Assembly (NCBI RefSeq): GCF_000721175.1
Contig: NZ_JOEZ01000012.1
Coordinates: 124,001-188,000 of the forward strand
Length of the DNA: 64,000 bases
Direction of reading: 5' to 3'
From: Streptomyces anulatus
GTDB taxonomy: Bacteria > Actinomycetota > Actinomycetes > Streptomycetales > Streptomycetaceae
Numbering within the stretch: position 1 is the first letter of the stretch; each line of letters starts with the position of its first letter. Positions 42,460 through 52,051 of this stretch are shown here, one piece after another. The notes under the pieces were generated by a model, which saw nothing but the letters and a program-made list of their open reading frames with translations, had not been told where the DNA came from and made no database searches. Position numbers and translations under genes: made by a program.

Positions 42460-42500
42460 AGGCCGGCCGCCATTCCCGAAAAGGGAAGGGCGACCGGCCT
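42460..42500 (-). terminator. Terminator downstream of metH
   Basis: An imperfect stem AGGCCGG-CCGCC-A-TTCCC with loop GAAAA and its complement ending ACCGGCCT covers 42460-42500, about 75 bases past the metH stop. Confidence 0.65.
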
Positions 42501-42575
42501 GCACTGGACCGACCAGTGTACGACGTCTCCGGCCACGGCGCGCGAAGGGCGCGTGACCGCGGGGCGAAGTCCGTC

Positions 42576-45500
42576 CTACCGGGCGTTGAAGTACTTCGCC
42601 TCGGGGTGGTGGATGACGATGGCGTCGGTGGACTGCTCCGGGTGGAGCTGGAACTCCTCGGAGAGGTGCACACCGATCCGCTCCGGCTGCAGGAGGCCGG
42701 CGATCTTCGCCCGGTCCTCGAGGTCCGGGCACGCCCCGTAACCGAGCGAGAACCGCGCGCCGCGGTACTTCAGCGCGAACATGTCCTCGACGTCCGCCGG
42801 GTCCTCCCCGGCGAAGCCGAGCTCGCTGCGGACCCGGGCGTGCCAGTACTCGGCGAGCGCCTCGGCGAGCTGGACGGACAGGCCGTGCAGCTCCAGGTAG
42901 TCGCGGTAGGAGTTCGCGGCGAACAGCTCGGCGGTGGCTTCGCCGATCCGGGAGCCGACGGTGACGATCTGGAGGCCGATGACGTCCGTCTCGCCGGATT
43001 CCTCGGGGCGGAAGAAGTCGGCGAGGCAGAGGCGGCGGCCGCGGCGCTGACGCGGGAAGGTGAAGCGGGTGCGCTCGGAGCCGTCGTCGTGCAGGAGGAC
43101 CAGGTCGTCGCCCTTGGCGACGCAGGGGAAGTAGCCGTAGACGACGGCGGCTTCCAGGAGGTTGTTGGACTGGAGGTGGTCGAGCCAGCCGCGCAGGTGC
43201 GGGCGGCCCTCGGTCTCCACCAGCTCCTCGTACGTCGGTCCGTCGCCGGTCCGGTTCTGCTTGAGGCCCCACTGGCCCTTGAACAGGGCGCCCTCGTCGA
43301 GCCAGGAGGCGTAGTCCTTGAGCGGGATGCCCTTGATGACGCGGGTGCCCCAGAAGGGCGGCTCGGGGACCGGGTTGGTGGTGGAGACGTCCGAGCGCGC
43401 CGAGCCCTCGGGCTCCTCGACCTCCAGCACGGGGACGTCCCGCTTGGGGACCCTGCGCTGCTTGAGCTCGGGCAGGACCGCACCCGGCACGCCGCGCTTG
43501 ACGCCGATGAGCGCGTCCATGAGGCGCAGGCCCTCGAAGGCGTCCCGGGCGTAGCGGACCTCGCCCTCGTAGATCTCGTGCAGGTCCTGCTCGACGTAGG
43601 CCCTGGTCAGCGCGGCGCCACCGAGGATCACCGGGAAGTCGGCGGCCATCTTGCGCTGGTTGAGCTCCTGGAGGTTCTCCTTCATGATCACGGTCGACTT
43701 CACCAGGAGACCGGACATGCCGATGACGTCGGCGCGGTGCTCCTCGGCGGCTTCCAGGATCGCCGAGACGGGCTGCTTGATGCCGAGGTTGACGACGTTG
43801 TAGCCGTTGTTGGAGAGGATGATGTCGACGAGGTTCTTGCCGATGTCGTGGACGTCGCCGCGGACGGTGGCGAGCACGATCGTGCCCTTGCCGACCGCGC
43901 CCTCGCCGTCAGTGACTTTCTCCATGTGCGGCTCCAGATGGGCCACCGCGCTCTTCATGACCTCGGCGGACTGGAGGACGAACGGCAGTTGCATCTGGCC
44001 GGAGCCGAACAGCTCGCCGACCACCTTCATGCCTTCCAGCAGCGTGTTGTTGACGATGTCCAGGGCCGGGGTGTCCTGGAGGGCCTCGTCGAGGTCGGCC
44101 TCCAGGCCGTTCTTCTCGCCGTCGATGATGCGGCGCTGGAGCCGCTCGTCCAGCGGAAGGGCCATCAGCTCCTCGGCCTTGCCCGCCTTCATCGACTTCA
44201 TGTTGACGCCCTCGAAGAGCTCCATGAGCTTCTGGAGGGGGTCGTAGCCCTCGCTGCGGCGGTCGTAGATCAGGTCGAGGGCGACCTTGACCTGCTCCTC
44301 CTCCAGCCGGGCGATCGGCAGGATCTTCGAGGCGTGCACGATCGCGGAGTCCAGGCCCGCCTTGACGCACTCGTCGAGGAAGACGGAGTTCAGCACGACC
44401 CGGGCGGCCGGGTTCAGGCCGAAGGAGATGTTGGAGAGGCCCAGCGTGGTCTGGACGTCGGGGTGGCGCTTCTTCAGCTCGCGGATCGCCCCGATGGTGG
44501 CGATGCCGTCGCCGCGGGACTCCTCCTGACCGGTGCAGATGGTGAAGGTCAGGGTGTCGATGAGGATGTCGGACTCGTGGATGCCCCAGTTGGTGGTGAG
44601 GTCCTCGATCAGCCGCTCGGCGATGGCGACCTTGTGCTCGATCGTGCGGGCCTGGCCCTCCTCGTCGATCGTGAGCGCGATCAGGGCGGCGCCGTGCTCG
44701 GAGGCCAGCGCGCTGACCTGAGCGAAGCGGGACTCGGGGCCGTCCCCGTCCTCGTAGTTCACCGAGTTCAGCACCGCGCGGCCGCCGAGCTTCTCCAGGC
44801 CGGCGCGCAGGACGGGCAGCTCGGTGGAGTCCAGCACGATCGGGAGGGTGGAGGCGGTCGCGAACCGGCCGGCCAGCTCCGCCATGTCGGCGACGCCGTC
44901 GCGGCCCACGTAGTCGACGCAGAGGTCGAGCATGTGCGCGCCCTCGCGGATCTGGTCGCGGGCCATCTCCACGCAGTCGTCCCAGCGGGCCTCCAGCATG
45001 GCCTCGCGGAACTTCTTGGAGCCGTTGGCGTTGGTGCGCTCCCCGATCGCCAGGTAGGCGGTGTCCTGGCGGAAGGGGACCGTCTGGTAGAGCGAGGCCG
45101 CGCCGGGCTCGGGGCGCGGGTTCCGCTCGGCCGGCGTGAGCCCGCGGGCCCGCTCGACGACGGCCCGCAGGTGCTCGGGGGTCGTACCGCAGCAGCCGCC
45201 GATGAGGGACAGGCCGTAGTCCCGGACGAAGTTCTCCTGGGAGTCGGCGAGGCCTTCGGGGCCGAGCGGGAAGTGCGCGCCGTCCTTGGTGAGGACGGGC
45301 AGGCCGGCGTTGGGCATGCACATCAGGGGCGTACGGGAGTGGCGGGCGAGATAGCGCAGGTGCTCGCTCATCTCGTCCGGGCCGGTCGAGCAGTTCAGAC
45401 CGATCAGGTCGATGCCCAGCGGCTCCAGGGCGGTCAGGGCGGCGCCGATCTCGGAGCCCAGCAGCATGACGCCGGTCGTCTCGAAGGCGAGGGAGCAGAT

Positions 45501-46100
45501 CAGGGGCACGTCGATGCCGAGGGCGTCCATCGCCCGGCGCGCGCCGATGACGCTGGACTTGGTCTGCAGCAGGTCCTGGGTGGTCTCGACGATCAGGGCG
45601 TCCGAGCCGCCCGCGAGGAGGCCCTCGGCGTTCTTCTGATAGCCGTCGCGCAGGACGTCGTACGTGGTGTGGCCGAGCGAGGGCAGCTTGGTGCCGGGGC
45701 CGATCGAGCCGAGGACCCAGCGCTGGCGGCCGTCCTTTCCGGTGAACTCGTCCGCGACCTCGCGGGCGATCCGGGCGCCGGACTCGGAGAGCTCGAAGAT
45801 CCGGTCGGCGATCTCGTACTCGTTGGCGGCGGAGTGGTTCGCGCCGAAGGTGTTGGTCTCGACGCAGTCGACGCCGACCGCGAAGTACTCCTCGTGGACG
45901 GAGCGCACGATGTCGGGCCGGGTGATGTTCAGGATCTCGTTGCAGCCTTCGAGGTTCTCGAAGTCCTCCAGAGTGGGGTCCTGCGCCTGGAGCATGGTGC
46001 CCATCGCCCCGTCGGCCACCACCACACGGGTGGCGAGTGCCTCTCGGAGCGCGTCTGCGCGGGTCCGGCTGTCGGCGGCGGATGTCGGCAACGAGGCCAT
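42576..46100 (-). CDS. metH: Cobalamin-dependent methionine synthase MetH
   Basis: A 1174-aa four-module enzyme that transfers methyl from methyltetrahydrofolate through cobalamin to homocysteine. The homocysteine domain (about 15-330) has VVADGAMGTMLQAQDP and the zinc site with the cysteine pair in GGCCGTTPEHL. The pterin domain (about 360-620) has YLAIGERTNANGSKKF. The cobalamin domain (about 650-870) has the cofactor-binding DVHDIGKN (D-x-H-x-x-G). The SAM-dependent reactivation domain closes the protein. ATG 46100 with GGGAGA 6 bases upstream is preferred. No B12 riboswitch is seen ahead of it. Confidence 0.95.
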   Translation of the reverse strand: MASLPTSAADSRTRADALREALATRVVVADGAMGTMLQAQDPTLEDFENLEGCNEILNITRPDIVRSVHEEYFAVGVDCVETNTFGANHSAANEYEIADRIFELSESGARIAREVADEFTGKDGRQRWVLGSIGPGTKLPSLGHTTYDVLRDGYQKNAEGLLAGGSDALIVETTQDLLQTKSSVIGARRAMDALGIDVPLICSLAFETTGVMLLGSEIGAALTALEPLGIDLIGLNCSTGPDEMSEHLRYLARHSRTPLMCMPNAGLPVLTKDGAHFPLGPEGLADSQENFVRDYGLSLIGGCCGTTPEHLRAVVERARGLTPAERNPRPEPGAASLYQTVPFRQDTAYLAIGERTNANGSKKFREAMLEARWDDCVEMARDQIREGAHMLDLCVDYVGRDGVADMAELAGRFATASTLPIVLDSTELPVLRAGLEKLGGRAVLNSVNYEDGDGPESRFAQVSALASEHGAALIALTIDEEGQARTIEHKVAIAERLIEDLTTNWGIHESDILIDTLTFTICTGQEESRGDGIATIGAIRELKKRHPDVQTTLGLSNISFGLNPAARVVLNSVFLDECVKAGLDSAIVHASKILPIARLEEEQVKVALDLIYDRRSEGYDPLQKLMELFEGVNMKSMKAGKAEELMALPLDERLQRRIIDGEKNGLEADLDEALQDTPALDIVNNTLLEGMKVVGELFGSGQMQLPFVLQSAEVMKSAVAHLEPHMEKVTDGEGAVGKGTIVLATVRGDVHDIGKNLVDIILSNNGYNVVNLGIKQPVSAILEAAEEHRADVIGMSGLLVKSTVIMKENLQELNQRKMAADFPVILGGAALTRAYVEQDLHEIYEGEVRYARDAFEGLRLMDALIGVKRGVPGAVLPELKQRRVPKRDVPVLEVEEPEGSARSDVSTTNPVPEPPFWGTRVIKGIPLKDYASWLDEGALFKGQWGLKQNRTGDGPTYEELVETEGRPHLRGWLDHLQSNNLLEAAVVYGYFPCVAKGDDLVLLHDDGSERTRFTFPRQRRGRRLCLADFFRPEESGETDVIGLQIVTVGSRIGEATAELFAANSYRDYLELHGLSVQLAEALAEYWHARVRSELGFAGEDPADVEDMFALKYRGARFSLGYGACPDLEDRAKIAGLLQPERIGVHLSEEFQLHPEQSTDAIVIHHPEAKYFNAR

Positions 46101-46300
46101 GGATGATCTCCCAGGGATGCGACGGCTGTCGGCTTTGCGTCCTTCTTGGGGAAGGCGCACCACGCCAGCGTAGCCGGACAGCGCCCGGGGCCGTAGGTGC
46201 GTCCATGGGACGGACTGCATGCTGTGCGGGGCGCGGCACGTGCGGCCCGGTGGCGGACACTTTCCCAGGAGTCCGGCGAAGGTCGGCATCGACCGATAGT

Positions 46301-46317
46301 GTTCAGCATTGTCGAAC
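46301..46317 (+). promoter_or_regulatory. Putative GylR operator upstream of gylR
   Basis: GTTCAGCATTGTCGAAC, a dyad of GTTC and GAAC arms with 9 bases between, lies 23 bases before the gylR ATG. The core GCATTGTCGAAC recurs ahead of glpF, which suggests autoregulation by GylR. Confidence 0.5.
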
Positions 46318-46339
46318 CGAGGTGGAGGAGTACGGCGCG

Positions 46340-47104
46340 ATGGCCAAGAACATCCAGTCGCTGGAGCGGGCGGCCGCGATGCTGCGTCTGCTGGCGGGCG
46401 GCGAGCGCCGGCTCGGGCTCTCCGACATCGCCTCCTCGCTGGGCCTGGCCAAGGGCACCGCGCACGGCATTCTGCGCACCCTCCAGCTGGAGGGCTTCGT
46501 CGAGCAGGACGCGACGTCGGGGCGCTACCAGCTGGGCGCGGAGCTGCTGCGGCTGGGCAACAGTTATCTGGACGTCCACGAACTGCGGGCGCGCGCCCTG
46601 GTCTGGACGGACGACCTGGCCCGCTCCAGCGGCGAGAGCGTCCACCTCGGGGTGCTGCACCAGCACGGCGTACTGATCGTCCACCACGTCTTCAGGCCCG
46701 ACGACAGCCGCCAGGTGCTGGAGGTCGGGGCCATGCAGCCGCTGCACTCCACGGCGCTGGGCAAGGTGCTCTCCGCGTACGACCCGGTGGCCCACAGCGA
46801 GGTCATGGAGGCGGACCGCCGCTCCTTCACCGGGCGTACCGTCACCGCCGCCGACGAGTTCGAGGCGATGCTCGACCTGATCCGGGCCCAGGGCTGGGCC
46901 GCCGACGCCGAGGAGACCTGGGAGGGCGTCGCCGCCGTCTCCGCCCCGATCCACGACCGGCGCAGGATGCCGGTGGGCGCGGTGGCCGTGACGGGCGCGG
47001 TGGAGCGGGTGGCCCCGGGCGGCACGCTGCGCCCCGAGCTGATCGCGGCCGTACGCGACTGCGCCCGCGCGGTCTCCCGGGACCTGGGCGCCGGCCGCTT
47101 CTGA
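46340..47104 (+). CDS. gylR: IclR family regulator of the glycerol operon GylR
   Basis: A 254-aa IclR protein, the size of GylR. The N-terminal winged helix covers residues 5-65 (IQSLERAAAMLRLLAGGERRLGLSDIA, KGTAHGILRTLQLEGF). The C-terminal effector domain of about 180 residues contains LHSTALGKVLSAYDPVA. In S. coelicolor GylR represses the gyl operon and responds to glycerol or glycerol-3-phosphate. It lies directly upstream of glpFKD here and shares an operator-like motif with them. ATG 46340 with GGAGGAG upstream. Confidence 0.92.
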   Translation: MAKNIQSLERAAAMLRLLAGGERRLGLSDIASSLGLAKGTAHGILRTLQLEGFVEQDATSGRYQLGAELLRLGNSYLDVHELRARALVWTDDLARSSGESVHLGVLHQHGVLIVHHVFRPDDSRQVLEVGAMQPLHSTALGKVLSAYDPVAHSEVMEADRRSFTGRTVTAADEFEAMLDLIRAQGWAADAEETWEGVAAVSAPIHDRRRMPVGAVAVTGAVERVAPGGTLRPELIAAVRDCARAVSRDLGAGRF

Positions 47105-47290
47105 CGGCCGGCACGGCCCGTACCCCCCACTCCCCGTACCGAACCACCCGCACTCCGTACCGAACCCACGTCGGCCCCCGCGCCCGGCGTGTCCGGTACG
47201 TCCGGGCCCTTCGCGGTAACGATCGCGTCGCGCACCGAGTCGTGGACCACAGAACCCTTGACGCTTCCTTCACTCGGGGGAAACACTGCC

Positions 47291-47337
47291 GTTCAACGGT
47301 CGGCATTGTCGAACGCCTAACGGCAATACGCGTTAGG
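47291..47337 (+). promoter_or_regulatory. Putative GylR operator region of glpF
   Basis: A GTTC…GAAC dyad (47291-47314) contains GGCATTGTCGAAC, matching the gylR upstream site. Directly after it CCTAACG (47316-47322) pairs with CGTTAGG (47331-47337). This region probably holds the glycerol operon promoter and operator. Confidence 0.5.
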
Positions 47338-47370
47338 GTGTGGCAGTGCCAAGGGCCGATCAAGCCCTTA

Positions 47371-47406
47371 CAGATGGGTTGCCCACGCTTCGTGGATACC
47401 CATCTG
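47371..47406 (+). promoter_or_regulatory. Stem-loop in the glpF leader
   Basis: CAGATGGGT (47371-47379) pairs with ACCCATCTG (47398-47406); inside, CCACG (47383-47387) pairs with CGTGG (47391-47395). It ends 67 bases before the glpF GTG and may affect mRNA stability or attenuation. Confidence 0.5.
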
Positions 47407-47473
47407 GGGCGCGGAACACCGGGCGGGACCCGGTGATCCGCTCTCCCCTGGACGAAGGACGAAGGAGTCGCGG

Positions 47474-48265
47474 GTGTCCAGCTCCGACATTTTCATCGGC
47501 GAGACCATAGGTACCGCCGTACTCATCCTGCTCGGCGGCGGTGTCTGTGCCGCCGTCACGCTGAAGCGCTCGAAGGCCCGGGACGCGGGCTGGCTGGCCA
47601 TCACCTTCGGGTGGGGCTTCGCCGTGCTGACCGGCGCGTATCTCGCCGGCGGCGTATCGGGCGCCCACCTCAACCCCGCGGTCACGGTCGGCCTCGCCAT
47701 CGAGGGCGGCACCGAGTGGGGTGACGTACCGCTCTATCTCGTCTCCCAGCTGTTCGGCGCGATGATCGGCGCGGTCCTGGTCTGGGCGGTGTACTACGGG
47801 CAGTTCCACGCCCACCTCACCGACCCGGAGATCGTCGACCTCCAGCCCGTCGAGGACGGCATGGTCGACCAGAAGGCCGCCCCGAAGGCCGGCCCGGTGC
47901 TCGGGATCTTCTCCACCGGTCCGGAGATCCGCAACGGCGTGCAGAACGTGATCACCGAGGTCATCGCTACCACCGTGCTGGTGCTGGCGATCCTGACCCA
48001 GGGCCTCAACAACGAGGGCAACGGTCTCGGCGTGCTCGGCGCGCTGATCACCGCCCTGGTCGTCGTCGGCATCGGCCTCTCGCTCGGCGGCCCGACCGGC
48101 TACGCCATCAACCCGGTCCGCGACCTCGGTCCGCGCATCGTGCACGCGGTGCTGCCGCTGCCGAACAAGGGTGGTTCGGACTGGGGCTACGCATGGGTAC
48201 CCATCGTGGGTCCGCTCATCGGCGGCGCCATCGCCGGTGGGCTCTACAACCTCGCCTTCGCGTAG
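47474..48265 (+). CDS. glpF: Glycerol uptake facilitator (MIP/aquaglyceroporin)
   Basis: A 263-aa channel with six membrane helices that lets glycerol cross the membrane. The first NPA box is [11 protein letters not shown]. The second is NPVRDLGPR, a variant of NPA that I believe is common in this Streptomyces group. GTG start with AAGGAG 6 bases upstream. First gene of the glycerol operon, 45 bases before glpK. Confidence 0.93.
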   Translation: MSSSDIFIGETIGTAVLILLGGGVCAAVTLKRSKARDAGWLAITFGWGFAVLTGAYLAGGVSGAHLNPAVTVGLAIEGGTEWGDVPLYLVSQLFGAMIGAVLVWAVYYGQFHAHLTDPEIVDLQPVEDGMVDQKAAPKAGPVLGIFSTGPEIRNGVQNVITEVIATTVLVLAILTQGLNNEGNGLGVLGALITALVVVGIGLSLGGPTGYAINPVRDLGPRIVHAVLPLPNKGGSDWGYAWVPIVGPLIGGAIAGGLYNLAFA

Positions 48266-48310
48266 CCCGAGCCGCACCTCTACCACTTCACAGACTTCCG
48301 GGAGCACACC

Positions 48311-49855
48311 GTGACCGACGCACACACCACCGGCACCCACGGCACCGGCCCGTTCATCGCGGCCATCGACCAGGGCACCACCTCCAGCCGCTGCATCGTC
48401 TTCGACAAGGACGGCCGGATCGTCTCCGTCGACCAGAAGGAGCACGAGCAGATCTTCCCGAAGCCGGGCTGGGTCGAGCACGACGCGACCGAGATCTGGG
48501 AGAACGTCCAGGAGGTCGTCGCCGGGGCCATCGTCAAGGCCGGCATCACCTCCGCCGACGTCAAGGCGATCGGCATCACCAACCAGCGCGAGACCACGCT
48601 GATGTGGGACAAGAACACCGGTGAGCCGGTGCACAACGCGCTGGTCTGGCAGGACACCCGCACCGACGCGCTCTGCAAGGAGCTCGGCCGCAACGTGGGC
48701 CAGGACCGGTTCCGCCGCGAGACCGGGCTGCCGCTCGCCTCGTACTTCGCGGGGCCCAAGGTCCGCTGGCTGCTCGACAACGTCGAGGGGCTGCGCGAGC
48801 GCGCCGAGGCCGGCGACATCCTCTTCGGCACCATGGACTCCTGGGTCATCTGGAACCTGACCGGCGGCACCGACGGCGGTGTGCACGTCACCGACGTCAC
48901 CAACGCCTCGCGCACCCTCCTGATGAACCTGCACACCATGGCGTGGGACGAGAAGATCCTCTCCTCCATCGGCATCCCGGCCGCGGTCCTCCCCGAGATC
49001 CGCTCCTCCGCCGAGGTCTACGGCCACGCCAGGGGCGGCATCCTCGACGGCATCCCGGTCGCCTCCGCGCTCGGCGACCAGCAGGCCGCGCTGTTCGGCC
49101 AGACCTGTTTCGCCGAGGGCGAGGCCAAGTCCACGTACGGCACCGGCACCTTCATGCTGATGAACACCGGTGACACCCCGGTGAACTCCTACAACGGGCT
49201 GCTCACCACCGTCGGATACCAGATCGGCGACAAGCCCCCGGTGTACGCCCTGGAGGGCTCCATCGCGGTCACCGGTTCGCTGGTGCAGTGGATGCGCGAC
49301 CAGATGGGCCTGATCAAGTCGGCCGCCGAGATCGAGACGCTGGCCTCCTCGGTCGAGGACAACGGCGGCGCGTACTTCGTGCCCGCCTTCTCCGGTCTGT
49401 TCGCCCCCTACTGGCGTCCCGACGCCCGCGGGGTGATCGCCGGCCTCACCCGTTACGTCACCAAGGCGCACATCGCCCGTGCCGTCCTGGAGGCCACCGC
49501 CTGGCAGACCCGCGAGATCAGCGACGCCATGACGAAGGACTCCGGCGTCGAGCTGGCCGCGCTCAAGGTCGACGGTGGCATGACGTCCAACAACCTGCTG
49601 ATGCAGACGCTCGCCGACTTCCTGGACGCGCCCGTGGTGCGCCCCATGGTCGCCGAGACCACCTGCCTCGGCGCCGCCTACGCCGCCGGCCTGGCCGTCG
49701 GCTTCTGGCCGGACACCGACGCGCTGCGCGCCAACTGGCGCCGGGCCGCCGAGTGGACACCCCGCATGGACGCGGACACCCGTGCCCGCGAGTACAAGAG
49801 CTGGCTCAAGGCCGTCGAACGGACCATGGGCTGGATCGAGGACGAAGAAAGCTGA
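48311..49855 (+). CDS. glpK: Glycerol kinase
   Basis: A 514-aa kinase of the FGGY family that makes sn-glycerol-3-phosphate from glycerol and ATP, trapping the substrate. N-terminal [21 protein letters not shown] is the ATP/substrate loop. FGGY motifs follow: [19 protein letters not shown] and [23 protein letters not shown]. Length is typical. GTG start with GGGAG upstream. The product is passed to GlpD encoded next. Confidence 0.95.
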   Translation: MTDAHTTGTHGTGPFIAAIDQGTTSSRCIVFDKDGRIVSVDQKEHEQIFPKPGWVEHDATEIWENVQEVVAGAIVKAGITSADVKAIGITNQRETTLMWDKNTGEPVHNALVWQDTRTDALCKELGRNVGQDRFRRETGLPLASYFAGPKVRWLLDNVEGLRERAEAGDILFGTMDSWVIWNLTGGTDGGVHVTDVTNASRTLLMNLHTMAWDEKILSSIGIPAAVLPEIRSSAEVYGHARGGILDGIPVASALGDQQAALFGQTCFAEGEAKSTYGTGTFMLMNTGDTPVNSYNGLLTTVGYQIGDKPPVYALEGSIAVTGSLVQWMRDQMGLIKSAAEIETLASSVEDNGGAYFVPAFSGLFAPYWRPDARGVIAGLTRYVTKAHIARAVLEATAWQTREISDAMTKDSGVELAALKVDGGMTSNNLLMQTLADFLDAPVVRPMVAETTCLGAAYAAGLAVGFWPDTDALRANWRRAAEWTPRMDADTRAREYKSWLKAVERTMGWIEDEES

Positions 49856-49869
49856 CGAGGAGCATCACC

Positions 49870-51480
49870 ATGACCACCCTGCAGAGCGTTCCCGCCCTCG
49901 GAACGCACCCGGCCTCCGGCTCGCTGCCGAGCCGCGCCGAGACCCGGGAGCAGCTGTCCCGGGCCACGTACGACCTCCTGGTCATCGGCGGCGGCATCCT
50001 GGGCATCTCCACCGCCTGGCATGCCGCGCAGTCCGGGCTGCGGGTGGCGCTGGTGGACGCCGGCGACTTCGCCGGCGCCACCTCCTCCGCCTCCTCCAAG
50101 CTCCTCCACGGCGGTCTGCGCTACCTCCAGACCGGCGCGGTGAAGCTGGTCGCGGAGAACCACTTCGAGCGCCGCGCGGTCTCCCGCGAGGTCGCCCCGC
50201 ACCTGGCCAACCCGCTCACCTTCTACCTCCCGGTCTACAAGGGCGGCCCGCACGGCGCGGCCAAGCTCGGCGCGGGCGTCTTCGCCTACTCCGCGCTCTC
50301 CGCGTTCGGCGACGGCGTCGGCCACGTCATCTCCCCGGCCAAGGCGCAGCGTGACGTCCCCGAGCTGCGCACCGACAACCTGAAGGCCGTCGCGGTCTAC
50401 GGCGACGACCAGATGAACGACGCCCGCATGGCCCTGATGACGGTCCGCGCGGCCGTCGACGCGGGCGCGGTCGTCCTCAACCACGCGGCCGTCACCGGTC
50501 TCCGCTTCACCCGGGGCCGCGTCACGGGCGCCGACCTCAAGGACAGCGTCGACGGCACGGAGTTCGGCGTCACCGCCCGCCTCGTGCTGAACGCGACCGG
50601 CCCGTGGGTCGACCACCTGCGGAAGATGGAGGACCCGAACGCGGCGCCCTCCATCCGCCTCTCCAAGGGCGCCCACCTGGTGCTCAAGCGGACCCGGCCG
50701 TGGCGGGCGGCGCTGGCCACCCCGATCGACAAGTACCGGATCACGTTCGCGCTGCCGTGGGAGGACATGCTGCTCCTCGGCACCACGGACGAGGAGTACG
50801 AGGGCGATCCGGCCGATGTCGCGGTGACCGAGTCCGACACCGCGCAGATCCTCGACGAGGCGGCGTTCTCGATCAAGGACCAGCAGCTGTCCCGCGATCT
50901 GATCACGTACTCCTTCGCGGGTCTGCGGGTGCTGCCCGGCGGTCCGGGCGACACGTCCAAGGCCAAGCGCGAGACGGTCGTCACGGAGGGCCGCGGCGGC
51001 ATGCTGTCGGTGGCCGGCGGCAAGTGGACGACGTTCCGCCACATCGGCCGTACGGTCATGAACAAGCTGGCCGCCCTGCCGGGGCACCCGCTGGCCGAGG
51101 ACATGGAGCCGATGAACCGGCTGCCGAGGAAGCTGCCGTTGCCCGGCATCGCCAACCCGAACGCGGTCGCGCACCGGCTGCTGATCGACGGCGGCACCCC
51201 TGGCCCCCGGATGGCGCCTGACACCGCCCGGCACCTGGCCACGCACTACGGCTCGCTCGCCTTCGACATCGCCCGCCTGGCCAACGAGAGCCCGGAGCTG
51301 GCCGAGCGCGTCCACCCGGACGCCCCGGAGATCTGGGCCCAGGTCGCCTACGCCCGCGACCACGAGTGGGCCGAGACGGCGGACGACGTGCTGCGCCGCC
51401 GGACCACGCTGACGATCCGCGGCCTGGCGACGGACGAGGTCCGCGGCGGCGTCGAGAAGCTGCTGGCCGACCGGGACTGA
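49870..51480 (+). CDS. glpD: Aerobic glycerol-3-phosphate dehydrogenase
   Basis: A 536-aa flavoprotein that oxidises glycerol-3-phosphate to dihydroxyacetone phosphate and gives electrons to the quinone pool. N-terminal FAD motif LLVIGGGILGISTAWHAAQSG, followed by the SSKLLHGGLRYLQ signature. The C-terminal domain of about 130 residues fits DAO_C. ATG 49870 with GAGGAG 8 bases before it, 14 bases after glpK. Last gene of the operon, behind which lies a strong hairpin. Confidence 0.95.
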   Translation: MTTLQSVPALGTHPASGSLPSRAETREQLSRATYDLLVIGGGILGISTAWHAAQSGLRVALVDAGDFAGATSSASSKLLHGGLRYLQTGAVKLVAENHFERRAVSREVAPHLANPLTFYLPVYKGGPHGAAKLGAGVFAYSALSAFGDGVGHVISPAKAQRDVPELRTDNLKAVAVYGDDQMNDARMALMTVRAAVDAGAVVLNHAAVTGLRFTRGRVTGADLKDSVDGTEFGVTARLVLNATGPWVDHLRKMEDPNAAPSIRLSKGAHLVLKRTRPWRAALATPIDKYRITFALPWEDMLLLGTTDEEYEGDPADVAVTESDTAQILDEAAFSIKDQQLSRDLITYSFAGLRVLPGGPGDTSKAKRETVVTEGRGGMLSVAGGKWTTFRHIGRTVMNKLAALPGHPLAEDMEPMNRLPRKLPLPGIANPNAVAHRLLIDGGTPGPRMAPDTARHLATHYGSLAFDIARLANESPELAERVHPDAPEIWAQVAYARDHEWAETADDVLRRRTTLTIRGLATDEVRGGVEKLLADRD

Positions 51481-51500
51481 CCCACCCCCCACGGGTACGG

Positions 51501-51536
51501 GACGGGGGCGGTTTCCTCGCGGGAGCCGCCCCCGTC
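51501..51536 (+). terminator. Terminator of the glycerol operon
   Basis: GACGGGGGCGG (51501-51511) and CCGCCCCCGTC (51526-51536) form a perfect 11-bp stem with a 14-base loop, 20 bases past the glpD stop. Confidence 0.75.
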
Positions 51537-51601
51537 GGCGTGGGCGATCGCCCGGCACACGCGCCACACCCGCCATACGCGTGCAACGCGCCGCGGGGAC
51601 G

Positions 51602-51922
51602 GTGGAGTTCATCGGATTCTCCGTGCTCTCCCTGATCGTTCACGCCCCGCACCCGCTGACCGGCGACCGTCGCCGCCGACCTGCTCGAAGAGGCTGATCG
51701 GCAGTCCTCAGTCCTCAGCACATCATCGACAAGATCCTCGGCCGGCACGAGGTCTACCGCCACGACCTCCGGTCGGTCACCGTGGACGGCTTCGGGCTGA
51801 GCCGGCCGGAGCAGTTGGAGACGCTCCAGCGGTTCGCCGCCCCGGTGGTGCGGCGGGAGAGGCGCCGCCCTCGCTGCGGTACTGACGCGGAGCCGGCCAC
51901 CGCGGTGGCGCGGGGGCCATGA
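51602..51922 (+). pseudogene. Remnant of a luciferase-like flavin-dependent monooxygenase
   Basis: Fragments in two or three frames match the two ends of LLM-class oxidoreductases. The N-terminal piece (FIGFSVLSLIVHAPHPLTGDR from GTG 51602, then ADLLEEADRQS in another frame) resembles the usual start of such proteins. The C-terminal piece (HIIDKILGRHEVYRHDLR and QLETLQRFAAPVVRRE, 51719-51890, frame stops at 51920-51922) resembles their last helices. The middle of about 270 residues is gone. The remnant looks like a large internal deletion followed by decay. Confidence 0.6.
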
Positions 51923-52051
51923 TGCACTGATCCAGCCGATGATCCACTCCTGGTGGCAGGGTTCACCCGGCCGTGCACGAGGGCTGCGGCGGGGGGCCCC
52001 GGAAGCCGTAAGGTTGCTCCGTACGTATGGAGACATCGGAAGGAGGCCCGG

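Noticed and set aside
46101..46339. Cobalamin riboswitch ahead of metH
   Set aside because: No B12-box-like sequence or room for the full fold was seen in the 239-base gap.
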